Shown here: positions 15,178-22,210 of the stretch, piece by piece | Layout of the letters: the number at the start of each line of letters is the position of its first letter | How positions within the stretch are numbered: the stretch's first letter is position 1 | NCBI GenBank assembly: GCA_947631435.1 | Contig: CANRLM010000009.1 | Coordinates: 1-42,951 of the forward strand | Origin: an uncultured Akkermansia sp. | GTDB lineage: Bacteria; Verrucomicrobiota; Verrucomicrobiia; Verrucomicrobiales; Akkermansiaceae | Direction: 5' to 3' | DNA length: 42,951 nt | The notes under the pieces: generated by a model | What the model was told of the DNA's origin: nothing | Databases searched by the model: none | What the model saw: only the letters and a program-made list of their open reading frames with translations | Made by a program: the position numbers and the translations under genes

Positions 15178-15504
15178 ATGGGACTCGAAACAGCAGCAGT
15201 AGTTGGCATTGTGAGCGGTGTCCTATCGGCGGCGTCGGCCGGCGTCTCCGCCGCTGTGGGTAACCACCAGCAGAAAAAGGCGGCATCCGCGCAGCAGGCA
15301 GCGGCGCGGGAAGCGGCGGCGCGCAATGTGAACGTCGGCAGAGCGGCGCCGGACCCGGAAAAAAACGTGACGGACGTGGCACGGGCCGGTGAAGAGCAGA
15401 GCCAGGCGGCAGCGCGCAGACGGCAGGGACTGGCGTCCACCGTGCGCGGCGGGTCGCTGCTCTCCTCTCTGGGCACAGGGCGCACCAAACTCGGAGGCTT
15501 ATGA
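15178..15504 (+). CDS. Small virion-type protein upstream of portal
   Basis: 108 residues from MGLETAAVVGIVSGVLSAAS. A Gly/Ala-rich hydrophobic N-terminus (about 5-35) is followed by an Ala/Gln-rich helix and a basic end (RRRQGLASTVRGGSLL, LGTGRTKLGG). This pattern of hydrophobic head, Ala-rich helix and 'RGG/LGGxxTxLG' tail resembles small internal virion or assembly proteins encoded beside the portal in T7-like phages. The frame extends upstream to 15142, but the ATG at 15178 follows the amidase stop by five bases. Its stop overlaps the portal start (ATGA). Confidence 0.7.
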   Translation: MGLETAAVVGIVSGVLSAASAGVSAAVGNHQQKKAASAQQAAAREAAARNVNVGRAAPDPEKNVTDVARAGEEQSQAAARRRQGLASTVRGGSLLSSLGTGRTKLGGL

Positions 15505-17144
15505 CGAACCTCGACTACTACCGCATTGCTTCTTCCCTCTTTGCGCAAGCGCAGACGGGGAATTGGCAGAGGTGCGTGCGCCACGTGGTGCCACGGCTTA
15601 TCTCTGTTTCAGCTCTTACGGAAATGCCGGACGACGGACTGCCGCACCGCATCTGCTCACGCGCGAAGACCGACTTGCTGAAGTACGCCGCGGCGCACGT
15701 CTCATTCATCATGCCGCGCGGCGTCAACTGGTTTTCGCTGGGACCGACCGACGAAAACGACTCCGTGGACGTCAAGGACTGGTTCAAGCGCGCCACGCAG
15801 GCCGTGCAGCGGGAGCTGGAAAAAAGCAACTTCTACCCCTGCATGGACACGCAGACGCTCGACCACGCCGCAACCGGCACGGGAGCCGCGCTTGCGGAGT
15901 TCATCGACAACGCGCTTGTGTTCACTCACATTCCCATGGGCACGTACGCCATGGCGGAGAATGAGGTGCATCGGATTGACACCTTCGTGCGGAAGTTTCA
16001 CATGACGCCGCACCAGCTCGCGCAGAAGTTCGATTTCAAAAAACTCTCCACCAACATGCAGTCAGCGTACCGGAGCCACGACAAGCGGTATTCTGACCAG
16101 TTTGAAGTCTGGCACCTCGTCGTGCCGCGCGATATTGCGGACCAGGGCAACTACGACCTCTACGCCAACCCGAAGCTCATGTCGTTTGCCTCGGTGTACA
16201 TCGACCCGACCACCAAGACCGTGCTGCTGGAAGAAGGTTGCCCGGAGTTTCCGTACCTCGTGACGCGTTGGAGGAAGTACAGCAACCAGGTGTTCGGCGA
16301 GTCCATTTTGGCAAACTGCGTGGACCAAATAGAGGACTGCATCCAGCTTGAGGAGAGCATTAACCGCCTTGCCAAACTTCAAGCAGACCCGCGCGTGCTT
16401 GTGCCCGCCGACCTCGTGGAGGAGCTGGACATGAACGCCGGCGGCGTCACCGTGCTGCCGCCTAATTACGACGCCTCGTCCGTGCCGCGCGAATGGGCTT
16501 CCGGCGGGCGTTTGGAAGGGCTGGTGCAACTCCGCGAACAAGACCATGCGGAGATTGACGCCTGCCTCTACACCGACGTGCTGCAAACCGTCTCGCAGGT
16601 GGAACGCACCATGAGCGCCACGGAAGTGCAGGCGCGCGAACGCGAGAAGCTTATGACCTACGCAGGGAGCTTCGCGCAGTACACCGCGGACTTCACGCCG
16701 TTCATGGACCGCATCTTCTGCCTGCTTTTGCGGCACGGCAAACTGCCGCAGGAGAATATGCCGACGGAACAACTACTGCGCACCGTGGGCGAGAACAAAA
16801 TGCGCGTGCTGGCTCCCGGCGTCTCGTATCTGGGACGGCTTGCGAAAGCGCTGGAGAGCAACAAGCAGCAGGGGCTGCAAGAGGCGCTTTCCTACGCCTC
16901 GCAGATGGCGGCGCAGACACAGGACCCCGCCTGGATGGACCTTTTCAAATCCACGGAGTGCATGCGCTACATGACCGACGAGAGCAACGTCCCCTCCGAA
17001 TGCCTGCGCACGCCGAAAGAAGCACGCGCTATCGCCGAGCAGCGGCAGGCGGCTATCGCGGCGCAACAACAGGCCGCCATGGCGGCGCAACTCGCGCAGG
17101 CGGATAACTCCATGGCGTCTGCCGACGCCCAACGCAACGGATAA
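15501..17144 (+). CDS. Portal (head-tail connector) protein
   Basis: 547 residues. Forms the dodecameric vertex ring through which DNA is packaged and ejected. Its length and pattern match the T7-like head-tail connector family: N-terminal 'SALTEMPDDGLPHRICSRAK', a wing region with 'CMDTQTLDHAATGTGAALAE' and 'FVRKFHMTPHQLAQKF', a central 'SVYIDPTTKTVLLEEG' and 'YLVTRWRKYSNQVFGESI', and the stem/crown 'SATEVQAREREKLMTYAGSF'. A Gln/Ala-rich C-terminal tail (about 500-540) is typical. It overlaps the previous gene by four bases and is followed after two bases by a small gene and then the scaffold, the usual packaging/assembly order. Confidence 0.92.
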   Translation: MTNLDYYRIASSLFAQAQTGNWQRCVRHVVPRLISVSALTEMPDDGLPHRICSRAKTDLLKYAAAHVSFIMPRGVNWFSLGPTDENDSVDVKDWFKRATQAVQRELEKSNFYPCMDTQTLDHAATGTGAALAEFIDNALVFTHIPMGTYAMAENEVHRIDTFVRKFHMTPHQLAQKFDFKKLSTNMQSAYRSHDKRYSDQFEVWHLVVPRDIADQGNYDLYANPKLMSFASVYIDPTTKTVLLEEGCPEFPYLVTRWRKYSNQVFGESILANCVDQIEDCIQLEESINRLAKLQADPRVLVPADLVEELDMNAGGVTVLPPNYDASSVPREWASGGRLEGLVQLREQDHAEIDACLYTDVLQTVSQVERTMSATEVQAREREKLMTYAGSFAQYTADFTPFMDRIFCLLLRHGKLPQENMPTEQLLRTVGENKMRVLAPGVSYLGRLAKALESNKQQGLQEALSYASQMAAQTQDPAWMDLFKSTECMRYMTDESNVPSECLRTPKEARAIAEQRQAAIAAQQQAAMAAQLAQADNSMASADAQRNG

Positions 17145-17146
17145 TT

Positions 17147-17473
17147 ATGGCAACGAAGAAAACGGACCAACAAGAAAGCACGGCTAACGAAGCCGCTGAG
17201 CAGTCCGCGCAGAATTACAACCTGCGCTGCAAGGCTCTCTACGACGGCATAACTAAAGAAGCGTGGGAGATTATAACGGCGCTGGCGAAGGAGGAGCTTG
17301 CGACCTTCCAATTCCGCGAGCCGGACCCCGCCAACCCGAAACGCGTGCGCCCCGTGCCGTACGACGCGCAGACTATTTGCCTCATTGCCGCTTCCAACGA
17401 CGGGCGGCAGACTTTCTACAAAACCCTTCGCGCAATGCGCAAGACCGGCAGAGAAATCGCCGGGAAATCATAA
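17147..17473 (+). CDS. Hypothetical protein between portal and scaffold
   Basis: 108 residues starting MATKKTDQQESTANEAAEQS. The acidic/polar N-terminal 30 residues look disordered. The rest is a small helical domain ('NLRCKALYDGITKEAWEIIT', 'YDAQTICLIAASNDGRQTFY') that I cannot assign. It starts two bases after the portal stop, so it is certainly expressed with it. Small genes at this place in podoviruses often encode assembly or minor head proteins. Confidence 0.7.
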   Translation: MATKKTDQQESTANEAAEQSAQNYNLRCKALYDGITKEAWEIITALAKEELATFQFREPDPANPKRVRPVPYDAQTICLIAASNDGRQTFYKTLRAMRKTGREIAGKS

Positions 17474-17485
17474 CCAAACCACACC

Positions 17486-18175
17486 ATGACCGAAGACAAC
17501 GCAACCCAGACAGCCGACGTGACGCCGGAAGTGACAGCCCCCGCCACGGAGAACACCGAACAGCAGACCACGAACGGCAACCCGTTTGACTTCACGGCGA
17601 ACGCCGCGAAACAGGAAACGCCGCAGGACGCCGCCACGCAGACGGAGACGACCACCGAATACGCCCCGGACTACGGCTCCAACTGGCGCGGGACGGACGA
17701 CGAACGCACCGCCATCAACGACCTTGCTCAAAAAGCCGGGCTGACGGCGGAAGGCGCGGGCAAGTTCGTTTCCTCCGTGCTGGACTACTACACCGAGAAA
17801 AACAAGCAGAACAACGAAAAAGAATTCGCCGCTCTGCAGGAGTTATGGGGAAAAGACTTCGACAAGAAACTCGGAGCGACGTGCCAGGCTCTCAACCAGT
17901 TTGCGAATGAAATGGGGCTCGACAACGTGCAACGCCAGGCGTACATGCGCCCGGAGGCTTTTCTCCTCGTGAATCATCTGCTCTCGCGTCTCGGCGAACA
18001 CCCCTCCATCGGCGTCAACTCGCCCGCGCCTGCCATCGGCGGGAAGGAAGAGTATGAGCGCATCATGAGCGACCCGGAGAATGAGGTGCATGACATCCTT
18101 ATGAACCCGAACCACCCTAAATACCGCGAAACGGCGGACAAAATGAACGCGCTGGCGGGCATCAAGCTGTACTGA
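17486..18175 (+). CDS. Capsid assembly scaffolding protein
   Basis: 229 residues. Guides polymerisation of the head shell and is lost before maturation. It has a low-complexity acidic, Thr/Gln/Glu-rich N-terminus (1-75). A helical region ('INDLAQKAGLTAEGAGKFVS', 'ALQELWGKDFDKKLG') follows, typical of T7 gp9-like and related scaffolds ('...LRAEWGSDYD.NL..A...'). The end contains 'PAPAIGGKEEYERIMSDPEN', also common in this family ('...EA...I..L..D..Y.....HP.H'). The stop codon overlaps the terminase ATG by one base. Its usual partner, the capsid gene, is not adjacent but at 2159-3298 on the other strand. Confidence 0.85.
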   Translation: MTEDNATQTADVTPEVTAPATENTEQQTTNGNPFDFTANAAKQETPQDAATQTETTTEYAPDYGSNWRGTDDERTAINDLAQKAGLTAEGAGKFVSSVLDYYTEKNKQNNEKEFAALQELWGKDFDKKLGATCQALNQFANEMGLDNVQRQAYMRPEAFLLVNHLLSRLGEHPSIGVNSPAPAIGGKEEYERIMSDPENEVHDILMNPNHPKYRETADKMNALAGIKLY

Positions 18176-19809
18176 TGGCGGAGTGGTATGAGAACTGCTG
18201 GGAGAACAGGGAGTGGCGGTTTAATCACCTCTACTGGATAGAGCGCAAGGATTTGCCGCCATGCCGGTTTCGCTTGAACTGGGCGCAGAAAGACTTCCTT
18301 CAGCACCTGTGGTACCGGAACAACATCTTGAAGGCTCGGCAGCTGGGCTTCTCCACTCTCGTCTCGCTGCTCATCCTTGACGGGCTTCTTTTCAAGAACA
18401 ACTGGAAGGCGGGCATCAACGACAAGACGCTCGTGGACGCGCAGGAGAAGCTGGCGAAAATACGCTTTGCGTACGACTGCCTGGCGCAGCCTCCCGCCAA
18501 CGGGGAGGACTGGCTGACCGACCCCTCCGACCGCGAGAATATCGAGAAATTTTCTCGTTCTCTGCACGCCAACGCGAACGCCAGGTTTATCTCCAACCGC
18601 GCGGACTTCGCGGGGCGCAACAGCGTGCGTATTTCCTGCAACATACGCGGCGGCACGCTTCAATTCCTGCACATCTCGGAGTTTGGCGCTGTGGCGGCGG
18701 CGAACCCCGGGAAGGCGCGCGGCATCCTCCGCGGGTCCATCAACGCCGTCTCCGCCGACGGCATCGTCGTGATGGAGAGCACGCACGAAGGGGGCCCGGC
18801 GGGGGAAAACTACCGCCTCATCCGCGAAGCCATGGACAACTGCGGAAAGAAAAAGCTGAACAACCTGGAGTTTCGCTTCTTCTTCTACACCTGGTGGCGG
18901 CACCCCGACTACAAAATTGAATCGCCTCTGCCCCTCGTGCTCTCGCGGGAGCAGGCAGACTACTTCGCCGACCTGCAGAAGAACCACGGCATCACGCTGA
19001 CCGACGCGCAGAAGCGCTGGTACTGCGCGCAGTGGGCGACGCAGGGCGTCGGAGTGTTCCAAGAGTACCCCTCCATCCCGGAGGAGGCGTGGCGCGCGAA
19101 AGTGGAGGGCGCCATCTACGCCGCCATTCTCACCGACCTGCGGACGGAGGGGAGGCTCAACTGCTCCTTTGAAGCCGACGACGAGCACCCGCTGTATGTC
19201 AGCTGGGATATCGGGATGTCGGACAACACGTCGCTCTGGCTCATGCAGCCGGGGGCGGACGGGCGTTTCTACCTGCTGGACTGCCACTCCACGAACAACC
19301 AGCCGCTCTCGCATTACATATCCGTGGTGCGCTCGTGGGAGGCTGTCCACGGGCAGAGTATTTTCAAGCACTTCCTTCCGCACGACGCCGCGAAGCGCGA
19401 CCCGCAGCTCAAATCGTACGCCGACCACCTCATGGCGCAGGGCATCAACCCCGTCATTCTCCCTCGCACCACCGACCTGTGGCTGGACATTGAGCTGACG
19501 CGCCGCTTCCTGCGCCACTGCGTCTTTCATGCACGCTGTGCGGAGACCACGAAGGTGAACGGCATCGAATCGCCGTCCGGCCTCGCCTCGCTGGAGAGCT
19601 ACCGCACCGCGCCGACGGGCGCGAACGGCGTCGTCCATGAAATGCCGGTGCACGACTCCTTCTCCCACGCCGCGGACTCCTTCCGCTACATGGCGGTAGC
19701 AAACGACCGCGGACTTATCGGCCGCACCGGCGCCCCCGCCATCCCGCACTACAAAAAGCCGAAAATAGACCTGCGGCGCAAGCCGTTTGAGGGGCGGCGG
19801 GGGATTTAG
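18175..19809 (+). CDS. terL: Terminase large subunit
   Basis: 544 residues. The ATPase motor and nuclease that packages DNA into the head. A degenerate Walker A (KARQLGFST, residues 53-61) is followed by Walker B with catalytic glutamate (LQFLHISEF, E169). A coupling-type segment ('VVMESTHEGG') comes next. The RNase H-like nuclease domain keeps its three acidic residues D345 (SWDIG), D404 (PHDAA) and D501 (HAADSF). It overlaps the scaffold gene by one base. The small subunit is not adjacent but 10 kb away at 28096. The 3' end overlaps the convergent membrane protein gene by 95 bases. Confidence 0.93.
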   Translation: MAEWYENCWENREWRFNHLYWIERKDLPPCRFRLNWAQKDFLQHLWYRNNILKARQLGFSTLVSLLILDGLLFKNNWKAGINDKTLVDAQEKLAKIRFAYDCLAQPPANGEDWLTDPSDRENIEKFSRSLHANANARFISNRADFAGRNSVRISCNIRGGTLQFLHISEFGAVAAANPGKARGILRGSINAVSADGIVVMESTHEGGPAGENYRLIREAMDNCGKKKLNNLEFRFFFYTWWRHPDYKIESPLPLVLSREQADYFADLQKNHGITLTDAQKRWYCAQWATQGVGVFQEYPSIPEEAWRAKVEGAIYAAILTDLRTEGRLNCSFEADDEHPLYVSWDIGMSDNTSLWLMQPGADGRFYLLDCHSTNNQPLSHYISVVRSWEAVHGQSIFKHFLPHDAAKRDPQLKSYADHLMAQGINPVILPRTTDLWLDIELTRRFLRHCVFHARCAETTKVNGIESPSGLASLESYRTAPTGANGVVHEMPVHDSFSHAADSFRYMAVANDRGLIGRTGAPAIPHYKKPKIDLRRKPFEGRRGI

Positions 19810-20245
19810 TTAAAAGAAGGAAGAGCAGGCAACCGCAAATAATAGAAAAAGCAACGTACAAACAGCCCCAGACGGCGGTCCAATAAAGGCCTTCTTTAGC
19901 GCCGGTGATAAGTATAGCCGGGAGGCAGGAATGAGTCTCTGCTGTTTTAGCGAAGCGTTTGCGTAAGCCGAATATGAGTCGCTTGACTAAAAAAATAAAG
20001 GCGAAAAGCAGGAAGAAAGGTTTTAAAACATCTTCCGTTAAAGATTGGTATCCAAAGCTTGGGTCTTTTACGGGAGTTAGGAAAGTTTTTATTTTTTCTA
20101 AACCAAAAGAAGAAACGAGAAAATCGGTAAGAAAATTGACAAAAGAAACGGTGATAAAGCCGATAAGGCAAAGGCCGATAAGAAAGACCAAGAAGGCTGT
20201 TATGAAGCAGCCCAGGTATTTCAGGACGGCGAGGAGAGTTTTCAT
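19715..20245 (-). CDS. Integral membrane protein (moron candidate)
   Basis: 176 residues starting MKTLLAVLKYLGCFITAFLV. Three or four hydrophobic segments are visible (about 5-40, 77-92, 110-145). No family is recognised. It runs against its neighbours, is AT-rich, and starts ten bases after a secreted-peptide gene on the same strand, so the two form a bicistronic unit. The last 32 codons lie antisense inside the terminase gene and encode an odd 'PQTACAAGLFSAFCSAGWRG' tail. The native C-terminus was perhaps lost when the cassette was inserted. A lysogenic-conversion or exclusion role is guesswork. Confidence 0.55.
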   Translation of the reverse strand: MKTLLAVLKYLGCFITAFLVFLIGLCLIGFITVSFVNFLTDFLVSSFGLEKIKTFLTPVKDPSFGYQSLTEDVLKPFFLLFAFIFLVKRLIFGLRKRFAKTAETHSCLPAILITGAKEGLYWTAVWGCLYVAFSIICGCLLFLLLTKSPAAPQTACAAGLFSAFCSAGWRGRRCGR

Positions 20246-20255
20246 AGTCGGCGTA

Positions 20256-20468
20256 TTAGCGTGCTCCGCCGCAGATTTTGCAGTTATCGCCGGAAGGGGT
20301 GTCGCTGAAGAAGCCCTTGCAGTTGGCGTAGTAGCGGCAGGAGGAGTTGTGCGTTTTTCCGGTTGAGGATATCCAGTAGCGACCGGAGGCGGCGGAAGCG
20401 GAGTCCGGCGCGGCAGCGGAGGCGAGAAGGGAGAAGGCGAGGATTGGAGCGAGTAGTAGAGTTTTCAT
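20256..20468 (-). CDS. Small secreted Cys-rich protein (moron candidate)
   Basis: 70 residues. An N-terminal signal peptide (MKTLLLAPILAFSLLASAAA) precedes a mature part with the pattern 'STGKTHNSSCRYY..CKG' and 'PSGDNCKICGG'. This belongs to a recurring family of tiny exported proteins in bacteria and phages ('KTHNSSCRYYxxxxG...NCKxCGG'). The His and four Cys may bind metal or form disulfides; the function is unknown to me. The longer upstream frame (to 20588) is not needed, since the signal peptide begins at this ATG. It sits alone with the membrane protein on the minus strand, just before the lysogeny-type switch region, a classic moron location. Confidence 0.75.
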   Translation of the reverse strand: MKTLLLAPILAFSLLASAAAPDSASAASGRYWISSTGKTHNSSCRYYANCKGFFSDTPSGDNCKICGGAR

Positions 20469-20477
20469 AGCGTAGGT

Positions 20478-20506
20478 ATTGTAGCACGAGGCGAAGAAAG
20501 AGGGAA
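20478..20506 (-). promoter_or_regulatory. Putative moron promoter
   Basis: On the minus strand TACAAT (20483-20478) is a good -10. At 17 bases the -35 (TTCCCT) is weak. The predicted start is about three bases from the ATG at 20468, so the message would be almost leaderless. The region upstream (20484-20569) is AT-rich. Confidence 0.35.
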
Positions 20507-20569
20507 GAAAAAAATATGCGTTGATAATGAGGAAGTAAGAAAAAAGTGCAAAAAAGGGGAGAAAAATGT

Positions 20570-20598
20570 TTGACAAGGTGTCGGACACCCACTAATAT
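20570..20598 (+). promoter_or_regulatory. Early promoter with embedded palindromic operator O1
   Basis: Consensus TTGACA (20570-20575), exactly 17 bases, then TAATAT (20593-20598). The spacer is itself the operator, GGTGTCGGACACC (20577-20589 in AGGTGTCGGACACCC). The predicted start coincides with the ATG at 20605, so the message is leaderless. A protein bound to the spacer would block RNA polymerase, so the first RHH gene is probably autoregulated. Confidence 0.8.
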
Positions 20599-20604
20599 AG
20601 GCGC

Positions 20605-20784
20605 ATGGCTAATCAGCGGGCGAAAGACGTGAGAAGAATTACCATCACTCTGCCAAACGACCTTTTGGAAGCGTTGAAAGTGGAGAGTGAGAAGGTAGGG
20701 AAGAACAGGCTGGAGGTAGTCCGTGAAACCCTTACCGATTACTTGCAACAGAAACAGCAAAAGAAAACTAAAACTCAAAAATAA
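20605..20784 (+). CDS. Ribbon-helix-helix DNA-binding protein 1
   Basis: 59 residues. The beta strand 'VRRITITLPNDLL' followed by helix 'EALKVESEKVG', a turn and helix 'RLEVVRETLTDYL' is the RHH (Arc/CopG/MetJ) fold. The N-terminal strand would bind the major groove as a dimer. A basic, Gln/Lys-rich tail (QQKQQKKTKTQK) follows. It is transcribed first from the operator-bearing promoter, and its ATG is at the predicted transcription start. It is followed two bases later by a second RHH gene. Autorepression at the GGTGTCnGACACC palindromes is the simplest role, and it may act as the lysogeny repressor since no CI-like gene is present. The function is inferred; the fold is fairly clear. Confidence 0.8.
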   Translation: MANQRAKDVRRITITLPNDLLEALKVESEKVGKNRLEVVRETLTDYLQQKQQKKTKTQK

Positions 20785-20786
20785 TT

Positions 20787-20972
20787 ATGACTAACGCAAC
20801 GAGCAGGAGAAATCCGGCGGGTGTCAGACACCCATTTAAGAAGAACCTCACTTTTACCGTAGAGGAAGACATATGGCGAGGGATAGAGGAGGAAGCGAAA
20901 CGGTCAGGGGTTTCAGCAAATGAACTGGTGAAGAGATTGCTTGAAAATAGACTGAAAGGAACGAGTAAATAA
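20787..20972 (+). CDS. Ribbon-helix-helix DNA-binding protein 2
   Basis: 61 residues. After a 17-residue tail comes 'KKNLTFTVEEDIWRGIEEEA' with helix-turn-helix 'KRSGVSANELVKRLLENRLK', the RHH pattern. Its codons 11-16 contain a perfect copy of the operator palindrome (20819-20833), encoding AGVRHP. The protein sequence there is therefore shaped by a DNA-level signal. It is co-transcribed with RHH 1. It may be a paralogous regulator competing for the same sites, as Cro does with CI; this is inference. Confidence 0.78.
   Translation: MTNATSRRNPAGVRHPFKKNLTFTVEEDIWRGIEEEAKRSGVSANELVKRLLENRLKGTSK
20819..20833. promoter_or_regulatory. Operator palindrome O2 inside the RHH 2 gene
   Basis: GGGTGTCAGACACCC, a perfect 15-base palindrome around a central A, identical to O3 and O4 and nearly identical to the O1 promoter spacer. 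Its place inside a coding sequence suggests a roadblock or a looping site. Confidence 0.75.
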
Positions 20973-20978
20973 CGCTAC

Positions 20979-21022
20979 GGGTGTCAGACACCCATAAAAA
21001 GACCAGCGGGTGTCAGACACCC
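20979..21022. promoter_or_regulatory. Tandem operator palindromes O3 and O4
   Basis: Two perfect GGGTGTCAGACACCC copies at 20979-20993 and 21008-21022, 29 bases apart start to start. They fill the gap between RHH 2 and RHH 3. Both are followed by CCATAA. No good -35/-10 pair is seen between them, so they may act on elongation or through cooperative binding. Confidence 0.78.
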
Positions 21023-21038
21023 ATAACAAGCTACGAAA

Positions 21039-21188
21039 ATGAAGAAAGAAAAGAAAGTGAAGCCGACGACGGTTATTTTCCCCGTGAAAATGTTTGAGGC
21101 GTTGAAGGAGCTGGCGGTGAAGAATAACAGGTCGGTGGCAGGGCAAGTGCGGGCTATGTTGCAGGAGCAGTTGGAAGGGAACAACTAA
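21039..21188 (+). CDS. Ribbon-helix-helix DNA-binding protein 3
   Basis: 49 residues. 'KPTTVIFPVKMFEALKELAV' then 'KNNRSVAGQVRAMLQEQL' is an Arc-like RHH unit with almost nothing else. It lies 16 bases after the tandem operators and directly before an HTH-type gene with a strong ribosome binding site. Three RHH genes in 600 bases with four operators strongly suggest a regulatory circuit. It is too short for most gene callers. Confidence 0.75.
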   Translation: MKKEKKVKPTTVIFPVKMFEALKELAVKNNRSVAGQVRAMLQEQLEGNN

Positions 21189-21201
21189 AAGGAGGGAAGG
21201 C

Positions 21202-21456
21202 ATGACGACGAAGGCAGCGAGAGGGGATGAGCTTATGCGGGTGGTGGAGTTAAAGGGGTATGAGTATGCGAGCATTGGGACGCTGGCGAAGAATTATGAG
21301 CTGAGCTACAAAGGTATGGTGGAGCTTATCGGGAGGCTGCAGGAGACGCACGAGGTGCGGGTGCTGGAGCTGGGGCCGAGGCAGACGAGGGTGAATGTGG
21401 CGGACTTTCGGCGGGCGCTGTTGGACTGCGTGCCGGTGCGGACGAGCATCAGATGA
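21202..21456 (+). CDS. Small HTH-type protein
   Basis: 84 residues starting MTTKAARGDELMRVVELKGY. 'YASIGTLAKNYELSYKGMVE' followed by 'LIGRLQETHEVRVLELG' looks like a winged helix-turn-helix with a beta wing, but no family is certain. A strong Shine-Dalgarno (AAAAGGAGGG) sits five bases before the ATG. It is the last gene of the RHH cluster and is followed by the longest heptamer array. Regulatory role inferred. Confidence 0.65.
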   Translation: MTTKAARGDELMRVVELKGYEYASIGTLAKNYELSYKGMVELIGRLQETHEVRVLELGPRQTRVNVADFRRALLDCVPVRTSIR

Positions 21457-21545
21457 ATTACGAATTACGAATTACGAATTACGAGTTACGAATTACGAGT
21501 TACGAATTACGAGTTACGAATTACGAATTACGAATTACGAATTAT
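21455..21545 (+). repeat. GAATTAC heptamer array (13 units)
   Basis: Thirteen contiguous heptamers, GAATTAC with GAGTTAC variants at units 5, 7 and 9, span exactly the gap between two genes. The array provides the last base of one stop codon and runs to the next ATG (GAATTATGA). There are no spacers, so it is not CRISPR. Confidence 0.9.
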
Positions 21546-21774
21546 GATACGTGATGATCTTTTGGAGTGGGCGTTGGTTGGAGTGCTGGGGAGCATCGCT
21601 CTGCTGGTTGTGATGCTGGTGGAGGGGACGGTGTTTGAGGCTGGGGTGAAGCATGGGAAGAATGCAGCGGAGGCGGAGAGGCGGGAGAGGGTGGAGTGGG
21701 CTTGCTGGTGTGACCAATGGGCTGACACCAGGGCGGCGCAGGAGAGGTATTTAAGGGAAAGGAGCGCAAGATGA
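21544..21774 (+). CDS. Small single-span membrane protein
   Basis: 76 residues starting MIRDDLLEWALVGVLGSIAL. One transmembrane segment (about 9-28) is followed by a charged helical cytoplasmic part ending RYLRERSAR. No family is recognised. The ATG arises at the end of the heptamer array, without a ribosome binding site. The stop overlaps the next start (ATGA). Confidence 0.6.
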   Translation: MIRDDLLEWALVGVLGSIALLVVMLVEGTVFEAGVKHGKNAAEAERRERVEWACWCDQWADTRAAQERYLRERSAR

Positions 21775-21995
21775 TTAAGTTTAAGACTATGAAAGTGTAC
21801 ACGCTCACATGCGACTACTGCGGCGTGACGTTCATAGATTGTGCAGACGTCTCAGAATTCACGAGGCGATACTCATTGATCGGAAATGCAATCTGTGAAG
21901 GATGGAGGAAAGCAAAAATAAAAAATAAGGTGCATTATTTTTGCTGTGGTGAGTGCAATGATAAGTATCTAGCGAAGAAAGGAGGCAAGGCATGA
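21771..21995 (+). CDS. Zinc-ribbon-like small protein A
   Basis: 74 residues. Two Cys pairs, 'CDYCGVTF' near the N-terminus and 'CCGEC' near the C-terminus, fit a four-Cys zinc ribbon. The middle is charged and helical. The following gene is a similar protein, so they look like a tandem pair. Its C-terminal KKGGKA is encoded by the AAAGGAGG ribosome binding site of the next gene, and the stop overlaps the next ATG. The function is unknown; such proteins in early regions often modify host enzymes. Confidence 0.65.
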   Translation: MIKFKTMKVYTLTCDYCGVTFIDCADVSEFTRRYSLIGNAICEGWRKAKIKNKVHYFCCGECNDKYLAKKGGKA

Positions 21996-22210
21996 TTTTG
22001 GAGAAGGTTGTAGTGGTGTTGAGGTGCGATTGGTGCGGGAAAGAGGTGAATTATTTTCCGGGGGATACGTGGAAGGACGTGCCGCACAGCGACTCGAAAA
22101 ACTGGTTGAAGGAGACGTTCGGGAGTGAAAGTGTGTGCGATTTTTGCTGTGTGCGCTGCCATGATGCGTTTTTCGATTCTATTTCTGAGAAGAAAGGAGG
22201 CGAGAAATAA
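21992..22210 (+). CDS. Zinc-ribbon-like small protein B
   Basis: 72 residues. 'RCDWCGKEV' and 'CDFCCVRCHDAFFD' give two Cys pairs spaced as in protein A, with the same N-terminal 'VVVLRCDWCG' versus 'VYTLTCDYCG' strand. This suggests duplication followed by divergence. A strong Shine-Dalgarno (AAAGGAGG, seven bases before the ATG) overlaps the end of protein A. It ends KKGGEK, again encoded by the next gene's ribosome binding site. Confidence 0.65.
   Translation: MILEKVVVVLRCDWCGKEVNYFPGDTWKDVPHSDSKNWLKETFGSESVCDFCCVRCHDAFFDSISEKKGGEK

Noticed and set aside
17974..19749. A 591-codon minus frame opposite terL
   Set aside because: The terminase motifs on the plus strand are complete; the minus product is Val/Arg/His-rich noise.
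21455..21545. Heptamer array considered as CRISPR
   Set aside because: Units are contiguous 7-mers without spacers and no cas genes are present. The Cas4-like nuclease at 24297 belongs to a recombination set.
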